Positions 25,913 through 37,275 of a stretch of DNA of 64,000 bases are shown piece after piece. Both the position numbers and the translations under genes were made by a program. The stretch lies in the NCBI GenBank assembly GCA_903813345.2, contig CAIIXF020000213.1, positions 1-64,000 on the forward strand, read 5' to 3'. This DNA is from Owenia fusiformis. Lineage: Eukaryota; Annelida; Polychaeta; Sabellida; Oweniidae. Below the pieces are notes generated by a model. It made no database searches, was not told where the DNA came from, and saw nothing but the letters and a program-made list of their open reading frames with translations. Numbering within the stretch: position 1 is the first letter of the stretch; each line of letters opens with the position of its first letter.

Positions 25913-26595
25913 CTAGATTTGTGAAATTGAACAAGTTCAATTTAAGACTCCAGATTTATTTGACCTAGATAGATCAGTAAAGAGCTGAGTAAGTAACTGA
26001 GTAGGAAGCTGAGTAAGTAGCTGATTAAGTAATTGAGTAAGTAGCCGAGTAGCTAGCTGAGTTTGCAGCTGAGTAGGTAGCTGAGTAAGTAGCTGAGTAT
26101 ATGCTGAATAGGTAGCTGAGTAGGTAACTAAGTAAGTTTTGACTTATTAAGTAATTGAGTAAGTAGTCGATAAGTAGCTGAGTAGGTAGGGAGGTAGAGT
26201 AGGGTATGTAGGAATTTTTGAAAGTATATTTGATCAATCTGCATCGTGAATACTGGCAAGTGCGAATTTCAAACTTTAAAATAGCGTAGAATCTTAACCG
26301 GGGGTCGGATTGCAATTTTAATTTCAGATACGGATTCCTGAGAAAATTCTACCCTTGATTCATAACTCATACGTTCAATTTGGAGAGCCTTTTATTTTGA
26401 CCTACTTTTCGGACACCACATCTCAAAAGTGGGTCAAAATACTTTCTGACGGCAAAAGGCTATCACTATAACCACACTCTTTGCTACCTGTATTAAAAAT
26501 TTCGAAGCAAATCATTAAAGTGTAATGTCAGAACTGCAAAAATAAGGAAAAACTATGAATTTGACCTAGATTTTGACCTAGGCATTTTGGTGACC
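25913..26595 (+). mobile_element. Array element E10, truncated at the 3' side
   Basis: Starts with CTAG and the usual hairpin and minisatellite (about 25985-26200), followed by one core subrepeat. Similarity stops at about 26595, inside the GGCATTTTGGTG block. No 3' module or TAA tail follows, so this is a broken copy and the right edge of the array. Confidence 0.65.
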
Positions 26596-28085
26596 AATAT
26601 AATTGAGTATGATTGAGCTGATAGGTATAACTCAATATGATTGATTTGATTAAATGTAATTTAATATGACTTGATATAATTCCTTATGATGGATGATGAT
26701 GATAAACGACGACAGTAGACGATAATAATGATTATGATAGACAACGATGATAGACAATCATTGATGATAATAGACAATTTTCGATTGGATCTTGTTAGAC
26801 TAGTGAATGATATAATTGTAAGGAGTAGCCTTGATGGTCTTACGCGACATCTATTAGTAGAGTAAATTTTAGTCCTCAGTTTCACTAGACTATTGCAATA
26901 TCATGTTTGTTTGTTTCTGATTTATAGATGTCATGTAAGTTCATTGAGGCCAGTATGTTGAATTATGTGTATCCATTAATGGGTAGGATACAATGAATAA
27001 ATTATGATTTTCTGTGACCTAATTCTTCCTGCCAATCTTAAATCCCCGAGGAAACAAATAATTATACCGGCTTTCAACCCTAATTGAAAAGCCCATGATT
27101 ATACTTGATATTTTTCTTTTGAATGAATCCTTATTACATTAGAACTAATCATCTCATAAAATTTGTTGAATTTTATGTTAGTCTCATATTTAATCGGAAA
27201 AAAACAAAATAGATAATTTTCTAAAGAAGGTCAACTTTTTTACAAGAGTAATTTCCCCGGGAGTTTTAAGCGTAATGAGAGATTCCCTGATTACACTAAA
27301 CGATATGAGATTCAAGTAGGCTTAGTATGGTCGCTTTCAAATGATTATTTTATTTCCTGCCTTACTCTGGATTAGGCTAATTAATTGATTAAACAGCCCA
27401 TCGAGGTCAAAAGTATGTTACTCGGCTTTATTAAGTCGAAAATATTTTTAATTAGTAGATTCAAATTATAAAATTAATTTTTGTCAATTCCATGCTGGCT
27501 AACATCAGTAGCATTCCAGCATGCTCTGAATGGCTGGTGTATTCTTTATTTGTTTCATATTTGTGGATTTAGCTGTTTTGCTCAGTAAAACAAAGCGATA
27601 CAGTTGTTGCGATAGAAGTTTGTTGTAAGGTAAGCTGTTTAGTTGTCTGATTTGCTTCATATCTATAAAGGTCAGGGTGCAGTTTGATGGAATTTCATGA
27701 CCATGTGCTATTTTCATCTACATTGTCTAAGGGTCAATACAACGCACGTGGTATTTGTTTTGGTCATGGTATAGGAAAAGTAGTACTTAAAACACTAGTT
27801 TGCTACTTTGTATATGTATGGCACGTATATGTGTACATGTATTGACAATTAATGTTTGGTAATAGCTAGTAGGAGTGTCCGGGACCGCTGACAGATTATA
27901 ATTTTGAACCAAAAAATTGTTTTATATTTTTGGCGGTCTCAGTAAATCAATGGGGTAATCAGGTCCTACGTGCTTTTTACAGGCCCAGAAATCAATGCTC
28001 GCTTATAAATGTAGCAAAATCTTTTTTCGTTCGTGGGATATTTTTTTCACCATATAACCGAACGGGAAGTTTTTGAATAGGACTA
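26596..28085. other. Non-coding sequence with ATG/GAT-rich low-complexity stretch
   Basis: About 26600-26790 is simple sequence (TGATTGA, GATGATGAT, GATAATAGACAA). The rest is AT-rich and unique as far as I can see, with no supported gene. Confidence 0.5.
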
Positions 28086-28322
28086 CAGTTGGGGACATAA
28101 ATAAATGACAGGTGGATTTGCTGAAGTGAGGATTTCCCATGTTAAAAATAAGAGAATTTACAAGAGGCCATAAATCAGTGGATGAGATTATACAAAATGT
28201 AAAATATACAAATTTTAAGGGATATGTATCTAGACAATATTGGAAATTATGGGCTTTCAGACCACCATAATTAGGAAATGGTGATCGAAAATTGACCTGT
28301 CATTTATTTTTGTCCCTAACTG
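28086..28322. mobile_element. Tc1/mariner-like MITE with TA target duplication
   Basis: Terminal inverted repeats begin CAGTTGGGGACA at the left and CAGTTAGGGACA on the complementary strand at the right, matching for about 28 bp with few changes. TA flanks both ends (28084-28085 and 28323-28324). The 237-bp length and absence of coding fit a non-autonomous element. Confidence 0.8.
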
Positions 28323-28437
28323 TACATGATCTGAATGGATGCGAGGATTCGATGGGCTGGGATTTGAGAAATTATGATTTGAACTTTGCCAATTTTACAT
28401 GTATTCCAATGGGTGAAAAAGTAAGTTGCTTTCTACC

Positions 28438-28960
28438 TAAGGATTTCTCCATCTAAAATGTCACTCGACTTTTTGGCAATTAAAAGTCCCTGCCTGCATT
28501 TAGTAGTCATATATTGTCATGTGCATAATTTTGAAACCATATCCTAATTATTTCACAAACCCTTTGTTGATTCTGCCATAGTTTCCAATTTGTAAACAGC
28601 ATTTAGCCTTTTTAATTGGGAACTTTTTTGAAATTTCCAAAATGGTTGCCATGTGATTCCAGAATTAACATGAGTGTGACGTGACATCACAGTTGCTCAT
28701 TCCTAGGTAACAACAAGATCACAATTGCTAGTTTCTAGATAGCAACAAGATTTTTGATAAAATGGCACAGAATTACCCTGATTAACACCCTTAAAATCCG
28801 ATTTTCAAAGAATATATTTGGAGAAACAATAAAAGGTAAGTGGAATAAATTAGAAGATGGTTTCAAGTTACCACAGAAGTCAATTTGAAACTCAAGAATG
28901 CTTTCTTTGACTCATAATCACAAAAAAGTCGAGTGACATTTTAGATGGAGAATTTCTTAG
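28438..28960. mobile_element. TIR element of about 520 bp
   Basis: Inverted arms both contain TCTCCATCTAAAATGTCACT followed by CGACTTTTT (left 28447-28475, right the complement at about 28924-28953). The interior is non-coding. The target-site duplication is not clear. Confidence 0.7.
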
Positions 28961-29311
28961 ATCTATATCTTTCCAGTTTCATTCTTTCACAAAGATGCAT
29001 AAGTGTACCTAGACTATTAATTGAGGGTTGCGTCTCTAAAAATAAGAATCACATTCACAGGAGATGGATCTCATTCTGATTCACTCCATACACTGGCAAA
29101 GTAGTGCCTGAAACAAGGACAGTCGGCTGGTGACGGTAGAATTAAAATCTGTCGACAGTTAAAATCAGCTGTCGTTGTCATGGACCAAATTTCCCGGGGA
29201 ATAGAACACATTTAAAACAGTGTCACTTACTTTAGTTTCTGTAGTTTCATGCACGACTTTTAGCAATCAAAGATTCCTACTTATTATTGTCTTCTTTGTC
29301 GTTCTATATCT
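28961..29311. other. Non-coding sequence
   Basis: No gene, repeat or RNA signal recognised between two transposon remnants. Confidence 0.4.
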
Positions 29312-29320
29312 ATTCTGGGG

Positions 29321-29597
29321 TAGTTCAACAAGTTAAACCTAGTCTGGGCCTTATTTCTTATCTGACATATCTTGTGGCCCGCCCTAGGTTTAACTTCCGT
29401 GCCTATTCAGCCCTTGATGCAAAAAATTTAATGGTGGCCTAGGGTATCGCATGAAATTCCATGCGCGTTTAATTAATAACTGATTGTGAGAATTTGCAAA
29501 TGAAAGCATAGCACGGAAGTTAAACCCAACCACGGCAACACGAACAATTCAGATTAAAAAATGAAAGCCGTGGTATTGGGTTTAACTTGTTGAACTA
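29321..29597. mobile_element. MITE with 9-bp target-site duplication
   Basis: The left end TAGTTCAACAAGTTAAACC and the inverted right end are flanked by the perfect direct repeat ATTCTGGGG (29312-29320 and 29598-29606). A second, inner inverted pair around GGTTTAACTTCCGTGC (about 29388) and its complement (about 29513) is present. A 9-bp duplication is typical of Mutator-like transposons, so a MULE-derived MITE is the favoured reading. Confidence 0.8.
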
Positions 29598-29981
29598 ATT
29601 CTGGGGTTGTGTTTCTTTTCCCCAATATGGGAAAACATTTTGAATTCAGAATTTTTCGCCATCGAATAAGTAGGGCAATCTGCAGCAGTTTCGTTTTTGC
29701 TTCAATTCTTCGTGCATGCCTAATAGTTTGAAATAATTTACAAGTGCGCATGTGTGTTTGGAATTTAAGCCAATCAAATTATTCATTCTAAAGCGCCTGA
29801 ACTAAATTCCGAACCAAGAGGAACCGGCAAAGCCAGCTTTCAGTCGGGTGTGATCGCCAATTTTTGTTTGTTTTTTCAGTCAATCGTGCGATTGTGGCAT
29901 AAGGACGTCAAAAAAAATTGCTTTGAATTTTACATTATTTGATGATTTTATTTACATTATTTGATGCAACTTCCTTCATTA

Positions 29982-30358
29982 CAGTCTGTTACACTGCAGT
30001 TGAACCTGAAAAATAAGAAATCTATAGACCATTGTGCCATAATATATAGAAAAATATATTCATATTGCACATGAATGACATTTGTATTTTATTTAGTGTT
30101 AAGTGCAATAAGCCTGTGCCCTCTTGTAATTTGAGGTCAGTCCGCCATGTTATTTTTTGAGAATTAACATGGTAGAGAAGCATCAAAATATAAGAGGTTA
30201 CAGACTTTATGAGCCAATTTACAAGCAATCCAACATATATATACAAATTTCATTTGTGTGCAATATGAATATATTTTTCTATATATTATTGCACAATATT
30301 ATTTAGATTTCTTATATTTCAGGTTTAACTACTTGCCTTTGAAGTAGTGTAACAGACT
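29982..30358. mobile_element. Foldback element with arms of about 110 bp
   Basis: The left arm runs from AGTCTGTTACAC (29982) to about 30090. The right arm is its inverted copy from about 30247 to 30358, sharing AATATATTCATATTGCACA and a long AT-rich core. The 74-codon minus-strand frame here is a by-product of the arms. Confidence 0.75.
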
Positions 30359-30878
30359 ATAGTCTCAGTTCTACAAATTGAGTTAGTTAGACATGTTGAA
30401 TTTACAAAATTGTTTCTGAATTGTTTTAGTCGTCGTATCCTGAGTAGACAGATTCGCTGACTGAGGAACAGTTGAAACCTGGGCTCGTCAGTACAAGTTA
30501 AAGGGAACCAGACCAGAAAAAGGTATTTCTTTTTTATTTTTGATGTTCATCCAGGGCCTTGCATATGTTCAGAATTTGTGTATATACTATAGGATAGGCC
30601 ATAGTAGAACATGAATAATTAATGCAAAGTTAATTTATGCAATATTTTTGATTCTAATATGATTTGTTATGTCACAATTACTAGAACAATTGATTTATTG
30701 GTCAGACATCCACAACGTTACATTATTACTTCTGTAGTGTTGTATAATTGCTTTTATATGTACCTCTCATCACACTTGGTCATGTTCTATAGCCTTTTAT
30801 CAAGAAAGTTGAAATTCTCCAAAGATGTGAATTGGCATTCAACTTACGTTACATAATGCATAGATGTTACGGATAATG

Positions 30879-31423
30879 TTATCCCGTTCCCGGACTATGG
30901 TCCTGTGAACATCTCAATCTTTTGCCTGTGCGATTACAACATGGGAGAATTTTTTACTGATCTTACACTTCAGATACCTACTTCAATAGATTCCTTGGTA
31001 ATTTAGCATTCTTTTCGTGTAGTTGAATCCACAATTGTCTGGGTTTATCGGCAGAACGAAGACATTTTCGTTTTTGATCGCAATATTTGCGTGTAACATT
31101 TAACTTATTTCAACCGTCAAATTCCTCCATATTGGTACTTCCGGGCTACATCCGGGACAGCCAAACGGGGGATTCCCTTTTAAATCCAACCGCCATTTTG
31201 AAAAGTGATGGAATCTCTCTCGATGAAAAAGAGAAAATGTTCCCGTTCTGCCGATATACCCAGACAATCGGCGGTTCCAATATATTAGAAGTTACATCTT
31301 GAGTTCTATAATGCATTGAGGTAGGTATCTTAAGTGTAAGGGGCGTAGATAATTCTCCCAAGTTGTAATCGTACAGGCAAATGAATGCGATCAGTGCAGG
31401 ACTATAGTCCGGGAACGGGATAA
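30879..31423. mobile_element. Long-TIR element with perfect 8-bp target-site duplication
   Basis: The ends read TTATCCCGTTCCCGGACTAT on each strand, with arms of roughly 200 bp. GGATAATG flanks both sides (30871-30878 and 31424-31431). An 8-bp duplication is typical of hAT or P/Merlin-like transposons; the interior (about 31090-31200) has no transposase. Overlapping short frames on both strands at 31087-31361 are shadows of the arms. Confidence 0.85.
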
Positions 31424-31469
31424 GGATAATGGGTCATCATATAACTACCCAGATCAATTTCTAATTTCT

Positions 31470-31690
31470 TTTTTTCTTCAACATGTATTGTAATGACTTG
31501 GATTGTGATATCGGGTCTTGAATGGTGGGGGAAAGGGGGTATTAGACATTCTTTCTTTTCACGTTAGATCATGGTTTTGGGATATATGGGGTTTGTTTTT
31601 CTTGACTGGTATGCACTTAGAGTTTGCTTTTTCTTGCTAAGTTCCATTACAACTTTTGGTCCTTTCCCTTTGGCACATGTGCTTAAATAT
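31470..31690. repeat. Dispersed repeat family R, copy 1
   Basis: Shares in the same order with 40440-40690 and 55500-55770: TTCAACATGTATT, GGATTGTGATAT, TAGACA then a TTTC run, a TCATGGTTTTGGGATATAT-type block, and CCCTTTGGC. Diverged and non-coding. Confidence 0.65.
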
Positions 31691-31879
31691 TTACTATGTC
31701 TTTAAGTTATTTGTTACAAAACAAACACAACAAACATGTACAGCATGCTTTATTTTTCTTGTAAATAATCATCAAAGTTTCATCAGACTGAATTGCTAAA
31801 TAACTGAGAATTACCCATATGGTTGTCATGGTGATGACTGGACTCTTGAGACCCTTGTAAAAACGTTAATTGAAAATAT

Positions 31880-32885
31880 GTTATTTTTGGCTCACACAGT
31901 GAGCCTATGGGATTGACCAGGCGTCCGTCCGTTGGTCCGTCCGTCTGTTGGTCCGTCCGTCCGTCTGTTCGTCCGTCCGTCCGTCAACATTGGCCGCACA
32001 AATTAAAACTGCTATTCGGATTGAGTCATATCCACATTCATTTTATGCATATCCATAATGCCTATTTGACCTATCATCGCCATTTCCCAAGTTCGCCCGG
32101 TTTCCGAGAAATTGCGGATTTTGACGTCAAAAAGTCAAATTTTCTGTAAATACTAGACGCTTTGTTGAAGTAGAACTTTCAAATAACTTTTAGTAGTTGG
32201 TGTATATGCAACTTATGTCCTCTGAAGATTTCAAAGCTCTTGGAATTACGGTTTCTGGTGTTTACTCTATAAAATTTGAAAAAAAGTAGGACTAAACATT
32301 TTCAGGAAACTTTCTCGTGTATAAAGTCAATGGAAGGTTTTGTGATTGACAAGATTCTTAAAGATTGCCTTATACTTGATCATTTCCTGCAATAAATTAC
32401 ATCATTAATAGATTTAAGCATTCCCTACATATTTCTCAATATATGTCAGCATCAAATTTTTACCGTTTTTGAGATATTTGACGTCAAAAAACAGTAAAAA
32501 TAAGTTATTTTTCAACTTGCTTCAATTTGACCAAATTTTTTTTTGAAAATCATCTACAAGTTGCCAGGAGTTCAAATCTGACATTTGTTTTAGGGTTTGA
32601 CCTTTACTTGACCTTCAGTGACCTTTGAAAGGTCAAAAAAGTTGATTTTCAAATTGATTTTTGGATGTAAATTTTGGTCAGCTTAATCACAAAAGACCTT
32701 ACTGAGCTCTGAATAAGTAACATTTTCAAGGTCAAAGGTCATCAAACTAGGTCACACAACTATGCTATCTAAGTTTCTCAAAGTTCGAGACTACAAATCC
32801 AAATCAATATTTTTGTTTGAAAGTCAGGATATAAATTCCTCTGAAGGTTCCAAACTGTGTGAGCACAGGACCGTGGGTCCTTCAT
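31880..32885. mobile_element. (GTCC)n element carrying an inverted copy of the array's 445-bp module
   Basis: The left end is the hairpin GGCTCAC-ACA-GTGAGCC (31889) followed by GTCCGTCC-type simple repeats (31920-31985) and CAACATTGGCCGCAC. About 32500-32860 is the reverse complement of the E0-E2 subrepeat: the same words appear in opposite order, such as AAGGTCAAAGGTCATC and TTTCTCAAAGTTCGAGACT. The right end near 32855 has GTGAGCACAGGACC-GT-GGGTCC. An old relative of the array elements. Confidence 0.65.
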
Positions 32886-33250
32886 AGTGATTTGCTTTCT
32901 TTTAGATGATTTTGTAAAAAATATTTTACAATGTGTAAAAAGAATTTAAGTCCAAGACTCAGTGCAATGTGTAATGCACATTCCTTTCAGGCATTTTCCT
33001 TGATATTAACTTAACCCAAGGTCACTTGTCGAATGGTTGTCAAGTTAACAACTTGGCTCTACAGATTGAAATTGATACTTTGCTAACTTGACCCTTGCAA
33101 AAAGATCATTGAATATATTCTTTTAGTGATTTTTTATCTTTTAGGTGATTTTGTAGAAAATATTTTGCAATGTGTGAGAGGAATTAAACCCCAAGACTCG
33201 TGCATTGTGGGGATTCTTTTCACTCAGGCATTGTTTCTTAAACTTTGCAT
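32886..33250. repeat. Imperfect tandem duplication, period about 240 bp
   Basis: About 32888-32970 and 33128-33212 share TTTTAGATGATTTTGTA, an ATATTTT(A/G)CAATGTGT word, and a CAAGACTC run in the same order. No coding potential. Confidence 0.5.
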
Positions 33251-35345
33251 TCCCATTGCCCTGTCATGCAAAGATTTAGTAACAACACTGATTCAGCACT
33301 GAGTCCAGGGCTTATATCCTTAATTCAATGTAATTGCAATGTTTCTGATCAATGGTTAGAAAAACTTCATTTCAGTATCTGAGTTTGACTGGCTGAAGAA
33401 ATGAATAAACAAAGCAAAATGTATCATTTATTCTGGAACTGTCTGTTATTGATTTAAAACTAATTTTTAGAGGTCACACATATCTTTTAATAAGCAATAA
33501 TTCACACCAATGCACAGCACTCATCCTCACCTGTTTTTTGCCGAAACAATTATGAAAATTGGTTCATAAATAATCAAGAAATGAACTCATTCATGCATGA
33601 AAATAATTCAGAGAAAAATGCATTTCAAAATTTTTGTTCTCATAGAAACCAATAGTACAATTATATTTAAAACATGATATATTCATCCTTTTACTTGGTT
33701 AGACAATCAAGATTGGTTTATTTGTGAAGTTTAGCATATTAGAAAAGGTTGACAAAGGCTGATGGCTGGCTGATGTCACGATGAGTCATTTAGGTTGCAA
33801 AATTTGATATGCTAACACATTGAAGTGGCACATTAGACATGACATTTGAAAAAAACAATGACAATGACATTAGACATGACAATTGAAATAGTGTGTCCTT
33901 TGTTCAATCTTTGCATTGGTGTTTTTTCAAAAATCTCTAAAATAACTTTTAGAGTCATGACAAATAGTAAATGAATGAAAAAAAACATATTTTCAAACTT
34001 TACATGGGGACTTTAAAAACATTGAAATCTTGCCATGTGAGCACAGTACCCGTGGTACCTTTTCTTTGCTAATTTTGGCAAATTAAAATCACAAAATTCT
34101 AAGTATTGACGCAAAATCCTTGGTTTTTAAATCACATAAATCCAAAATCTTTTTGCAAAATTTTAAAAAAATGCAAATTTCTAAGGGGACGGTTCTAGTT
34201 TGATTGTTTGGAACTGATTAGTTTTTGGGCATTCTGGGTAAATGTTAAGGTTGCCATTTTTGATTTTCTGTCCTAAAATCTTGTCTGTTGAGGCTTAAGT
34301 TTCAAGGGTGCTTTTTTGTTCACTATGTGTCTTGTTTTTAATATCAATCCATTTATTTTTTTAGCCCATCTTAAAAAGAGACGTTTGTTAGCAGTTGGAC
34401 TTAGTGGTAAGTGCAGCACTCTATTGATACTATAGCAAGACTTCACTAACGGATAGTTCTGGAACTGGATAATAAGCGGTTAGTATAACCTGTAAGCAGA
34501 AGTGGAAACAATCCAGTAGTGGTTATTATTCACTGGGAGTGGTATGTATAATTTTGTTCCTTGCAGAGAGTCCATCCAAATTCAACTTAGAGCATCATCT
34601 ATCCTCTACTCTTGTAGATAAGCTAAAATCAAATCATTGTGTTGCTCTTTTGTTAATTATTTTGTTTGTTTTAATGAACCTGCCAAAATAAATCTAAAGG
34701 TAACAACTGAGTTAATTGAGTTGAGAGATCATCAGATTTTTCTCCTCATGTGCAATAGGGTGTGTAATAGGGGTTAATGTTCAATTTAAATTTTTTCAAA
34801 AAATATTTGCAATAATATAATTAATGTATTGAAATTTTAGTTTTTTAAAAATTTCAAGAGAAATTACCAAACTCATCATGTCTCATTTGTGGAGGATAGA
34901 TATGCTTACACAGCATATACAATACACCTTATAAATATAGATTTTGATGTTTCCTTAACTTAATTGTTTAGGACAGTTCATGTATTAGTCAGTCAGAGAG
35001 TAGACAGAGTAGACAGATAAATATAAGATGACACAATTTAATGGATGTTGAAATATACAGTAACAATTAAAATGTATTTCAAAGTATCCAAAAGAAATAA
35101 TGTAAATTATGCAAGGGCCTTAGTTTAAGGATGAGATGCAAACAAAAGTTTTGGAATTTCTCTGAACTTATTTGGAATTTAGAACTTCGACATGAGAATT
35201 TAAATATTTTAGCAGTTTTTTTTACTTGAAGATTTATCATTCGATAAGATGTTACAGATCTTTTTGAAGAGAAATTACTATCTTGTGTAATGATAAATGC
35301 AAACATTTGATAAAGTGCACAAGGGGAACATTTCAAAAACACAGA
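33251..35345. other. Non-coding sequence
   Basis: No gene seen. A short hairpin GTGAGCACAGTACCCGTGGTAC (about 34037) resembles the right end of the 31.9-kb element. About 34205-34310 is an isolated copy of the roughly 150-bp repeat found at 53.2-54.4 kb (TTTTTGGGCATTCTGGGT, CCATTTTTGATTTTC, TGTCTGT). Confidence 0.45.
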
Positions 35346-35365
35346 TAGAACCATAAGTGGCGAAC

Positions 35366-35895
35366 TTTCAAAGCACTCAATCAATATTAAAAGGCATAAG
35401 GGCTAAATTGGAAAGCACAAAATCAATATTAAAAAGCATGAGGGTGAAATTAGAAAGCACAAAATCAGAATTAAAGGGATTAAGGGCAAAATTGGATAGC
35501 ACAAAATCAATATGCAAAGGCACAAGTGCAAACTTGGAAAGCACAAAATCAATATTCAAAGGCAAAAGGGCAAATTTGGAAAGCACAAAATCAATATTTA
35601 AGGGCAAAATTGGAAAGCACAAAATCAATATTTAAAGGCACAAGGGCAAATTTGGAAAGCACAAAATCAATACTCAAGGGCACAAGGGCAAAACTGGAAA
35701 GCACAAAATCAATATTCAAAGGCACAGGGGCAAATTTAGAAAACACAAAATCAATATTTAAGGGCACAAGGGCAAAATTGGAAAGCTCAAAATCAATATT
35801 CATAGGCCCAAGAGCAAAATTGGAAAGCACAAAATCAATAATCAAAGGCACAAGGGTGAAACTTAGAAAGCACAAAATCAATGTTCAAAGGCACA
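35366..35895. repeat. 42-bp minisatellite, about 12-13 copies
   Basis: The unit is approximately AAAGGCACAAGGGCAAAATT followed by GGAAAGCACAAAATCAATATTC. Because 42 is a multiple of three, frames stay open on both strands (plus 35357-35635 and 35526-36011; minus 35377-35628 and 35591-35881), giving a 14-residue repeat such as KGTRAKLESTKSIF. One shorter unit near 35600 shifts the frame between the two plus-strand runs. I see no start context, domain or splice support, so I regard it as non-coding. Confidence 0.85.
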
Positions 35896-36121
35896 ATGGC
35901 ATCATTTTAAAAGACAGATATTTAAATAGTCTTAAGCTGCAGTATTTGAATGCAAAAATTTTTTTAAAAGGTGCAAAGGCAACATTTGAAAAAATCCCTT
36001 ACAATTTATGAGTTTGAAAATGAGTGCTGAAGCTAATTTCACTTAAAACATCTAGTAAACTTGTTTGCATCTCATCCTTTTTGTTTTTTGATATACATGT
36101 ACTGAAATTTATTATTATATA

Positions 36122-36607
36122 TAGTATGAGACCCAAAAGTTCATGCAGAACTCTGTCTGTCAAATTGAAGGTAGAGGCAATATACCACCAGCACTGAGTA
36201 AAATTGACAAAATTGAACAGAGCGTAGGAATAAAATTCTGTGTATGAGTTCGAAAATCAGCAGCAGAAACTGTAGAACAACTCTGCAAAATGCGTTTGGA
36301 TTTAAAAAGAAGAATGGCATATCAGTGGCCTATCTGTAAAAAGTATGTCAGAAGAACTTGATGTACCCCAATCATTTATATATTGGATTCTTAAATGTCA
36401 CCTCAAAATGAAGAAGATTGCCACCAGATGGGAGGGCCACAGCCTCAGTAACAAATAAAAGAGTCATCAACTGCTATGGAGCTTGCCCCCCAGGCTTGAA
36501 ATACTAAATATTCTAGCTGCTATAACTTTGCTATGTAGACCAGCTTAGTGTATCAACATTATCAATACCTGACCAATAGAGTTCATGAACTTTTGGGACA
36601 CCCTGTA
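36122..36607. mobile_element. Mariner-type element remnant
   Basis: The inverted ends contain CCCAAAAGTTCATG (left about 36131) and its complement at the right, followed by GGGACACCCTGTA (to 36607). ACAGGGTGTCCCAAAAGTTC is the right terminal repeat read inward, a form common in mariner-like elements. It holds a transposase relic (36345-36458). Confidence 0.7.
36345..36458 (+). pseudogene. Relic of mariner transposase helix-turn-helix region
   Basis: A 37-codon open stretch reads SEELDVPQSFIYWIL, then HLKMKKIATRW, then stops. This spacing fits the second DNA-binding helix-turn-helix of mariner-type transposases, where a similar SEEL...I..IL block precedes a K..ARW motif. The upstream stretch at about 36285-36340 in another frame may be more of the same gene, with RRMAYQWPI-like residues. 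The catalytic DDE part is absent, so this is a degraded internal-deletion copy. Recognition is from pattern memory only. Confidence 0.5.
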
Positions 36608-37271
36608 TTTATCATCATTTTGAGATAGTTAGTTATAGGTTATAGGTAGGAATTTCATGCTTGATAAAGTTCAAGCAATAAGTTCAATAACATTGATACA
36701 AGTTTAAGTATATACACTCATACTGATTGTGAAAGACAAACAAGAACTGAAAGCTCCATTCACACACTCATATACTCACTGTCTCACTCACTCACTTGCT
36801 TGCCCAAGCACTCAATGTTTCTCAACCAGACTCTCTGCAAATAATTTATGATTTCACCTAACAATACATGGGCAACAGAAAATAGGTCGATGTACTTGAT
36901 CTCAAGAAGTATTTAAGAAAAATTGCATAAGTTTCACTTTATACTAGTATTTGTTTTGGATAACTTTTCAGCTTTAGATGGATTAACCATATCGTTTGTT
37001 TATTTGATGGGACATTATTTTCTCTCCTTTTAGACCGGAATTTCATGTTTTTCTTTCATTTTAGGCTTCGATTTTTAATTAAAGGTTATTGTTATAGGTT
37101 CCTATTGGTGATACGATAGTGATCTTTTTCCATATAGCTGTGAAATCTTGCTGTTTTGTTTTAGTGAGATTTTAAGAGATTTGAATATATGTAACCACTT
37201 TAGGGAGTTTTCTTTTATTTGATGACACACATGTATTTGAATTCTGTGGACCATTTCCCATTAGAAGATGT
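36608..37271. other. Non-coding sequence
   Basis: No gene seen. ACTCA-rich simple sequence lies at about 36760-36800, and 37125-37260 resembles 2265-2400. Confidence 0.4.
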
Positions 37272-37275
37272 TTAA

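Larger units (their letters stand above)
3032..26595 (+). repeat. Head-to-tail array of about eleven modular CTAG...GAAGAA(TAA)n elements (E0-E10), interrupted by a 717-bp satellite
   Basis: CTAG starts are at 3032, 4382, 6275, 7667, 9274, 10818, 13044, 14776, 21582, 23226 and 25913, all in the same orientation. Most follow a GAAGAATAA(TAA)n or plain (TAA)n stretch. After CTAG comes a short hairpin, then in E3-E10 a minisatellite (AGGAT-type or TGAGTAAGTAGC-type), then 445-477 bp subrepeats. The 3' module contains TTTGACCTAG, GACCTTTGACCTAGATAAA and TTTGACCTAATTTCC-like words. All short open frames in this region are by-products of the repeats. The architecture of left flank, core tandem repeats and microsatellite end resembles non-autonomous Helitron-like elements such as bivalve pearl and Drosophila mini-me/DINE types; that assignment is inference. 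Confidence 0.8.

Noticed and set aside
3032-26595. Classifying the array elements as canonical Helitrons because junctions read CTAG (fits CTRR)
   Set aside because: No TC at the opposite end and no consistent hairpin 10-12 bp before CTAG; the palindromic CTAG alone is too weak.
31087-31361. Overlapping 71-codon frames on both strands
   Set aside because: They lie in the inverted arms and core of the 545-bp element with 8-bp duplications.
35357-36011. Possible gene for a 14-residue repeat protein
   Set aside because: Both strands are open to a similar extent, one short unit breaks the frame, and there is no start or splice context.
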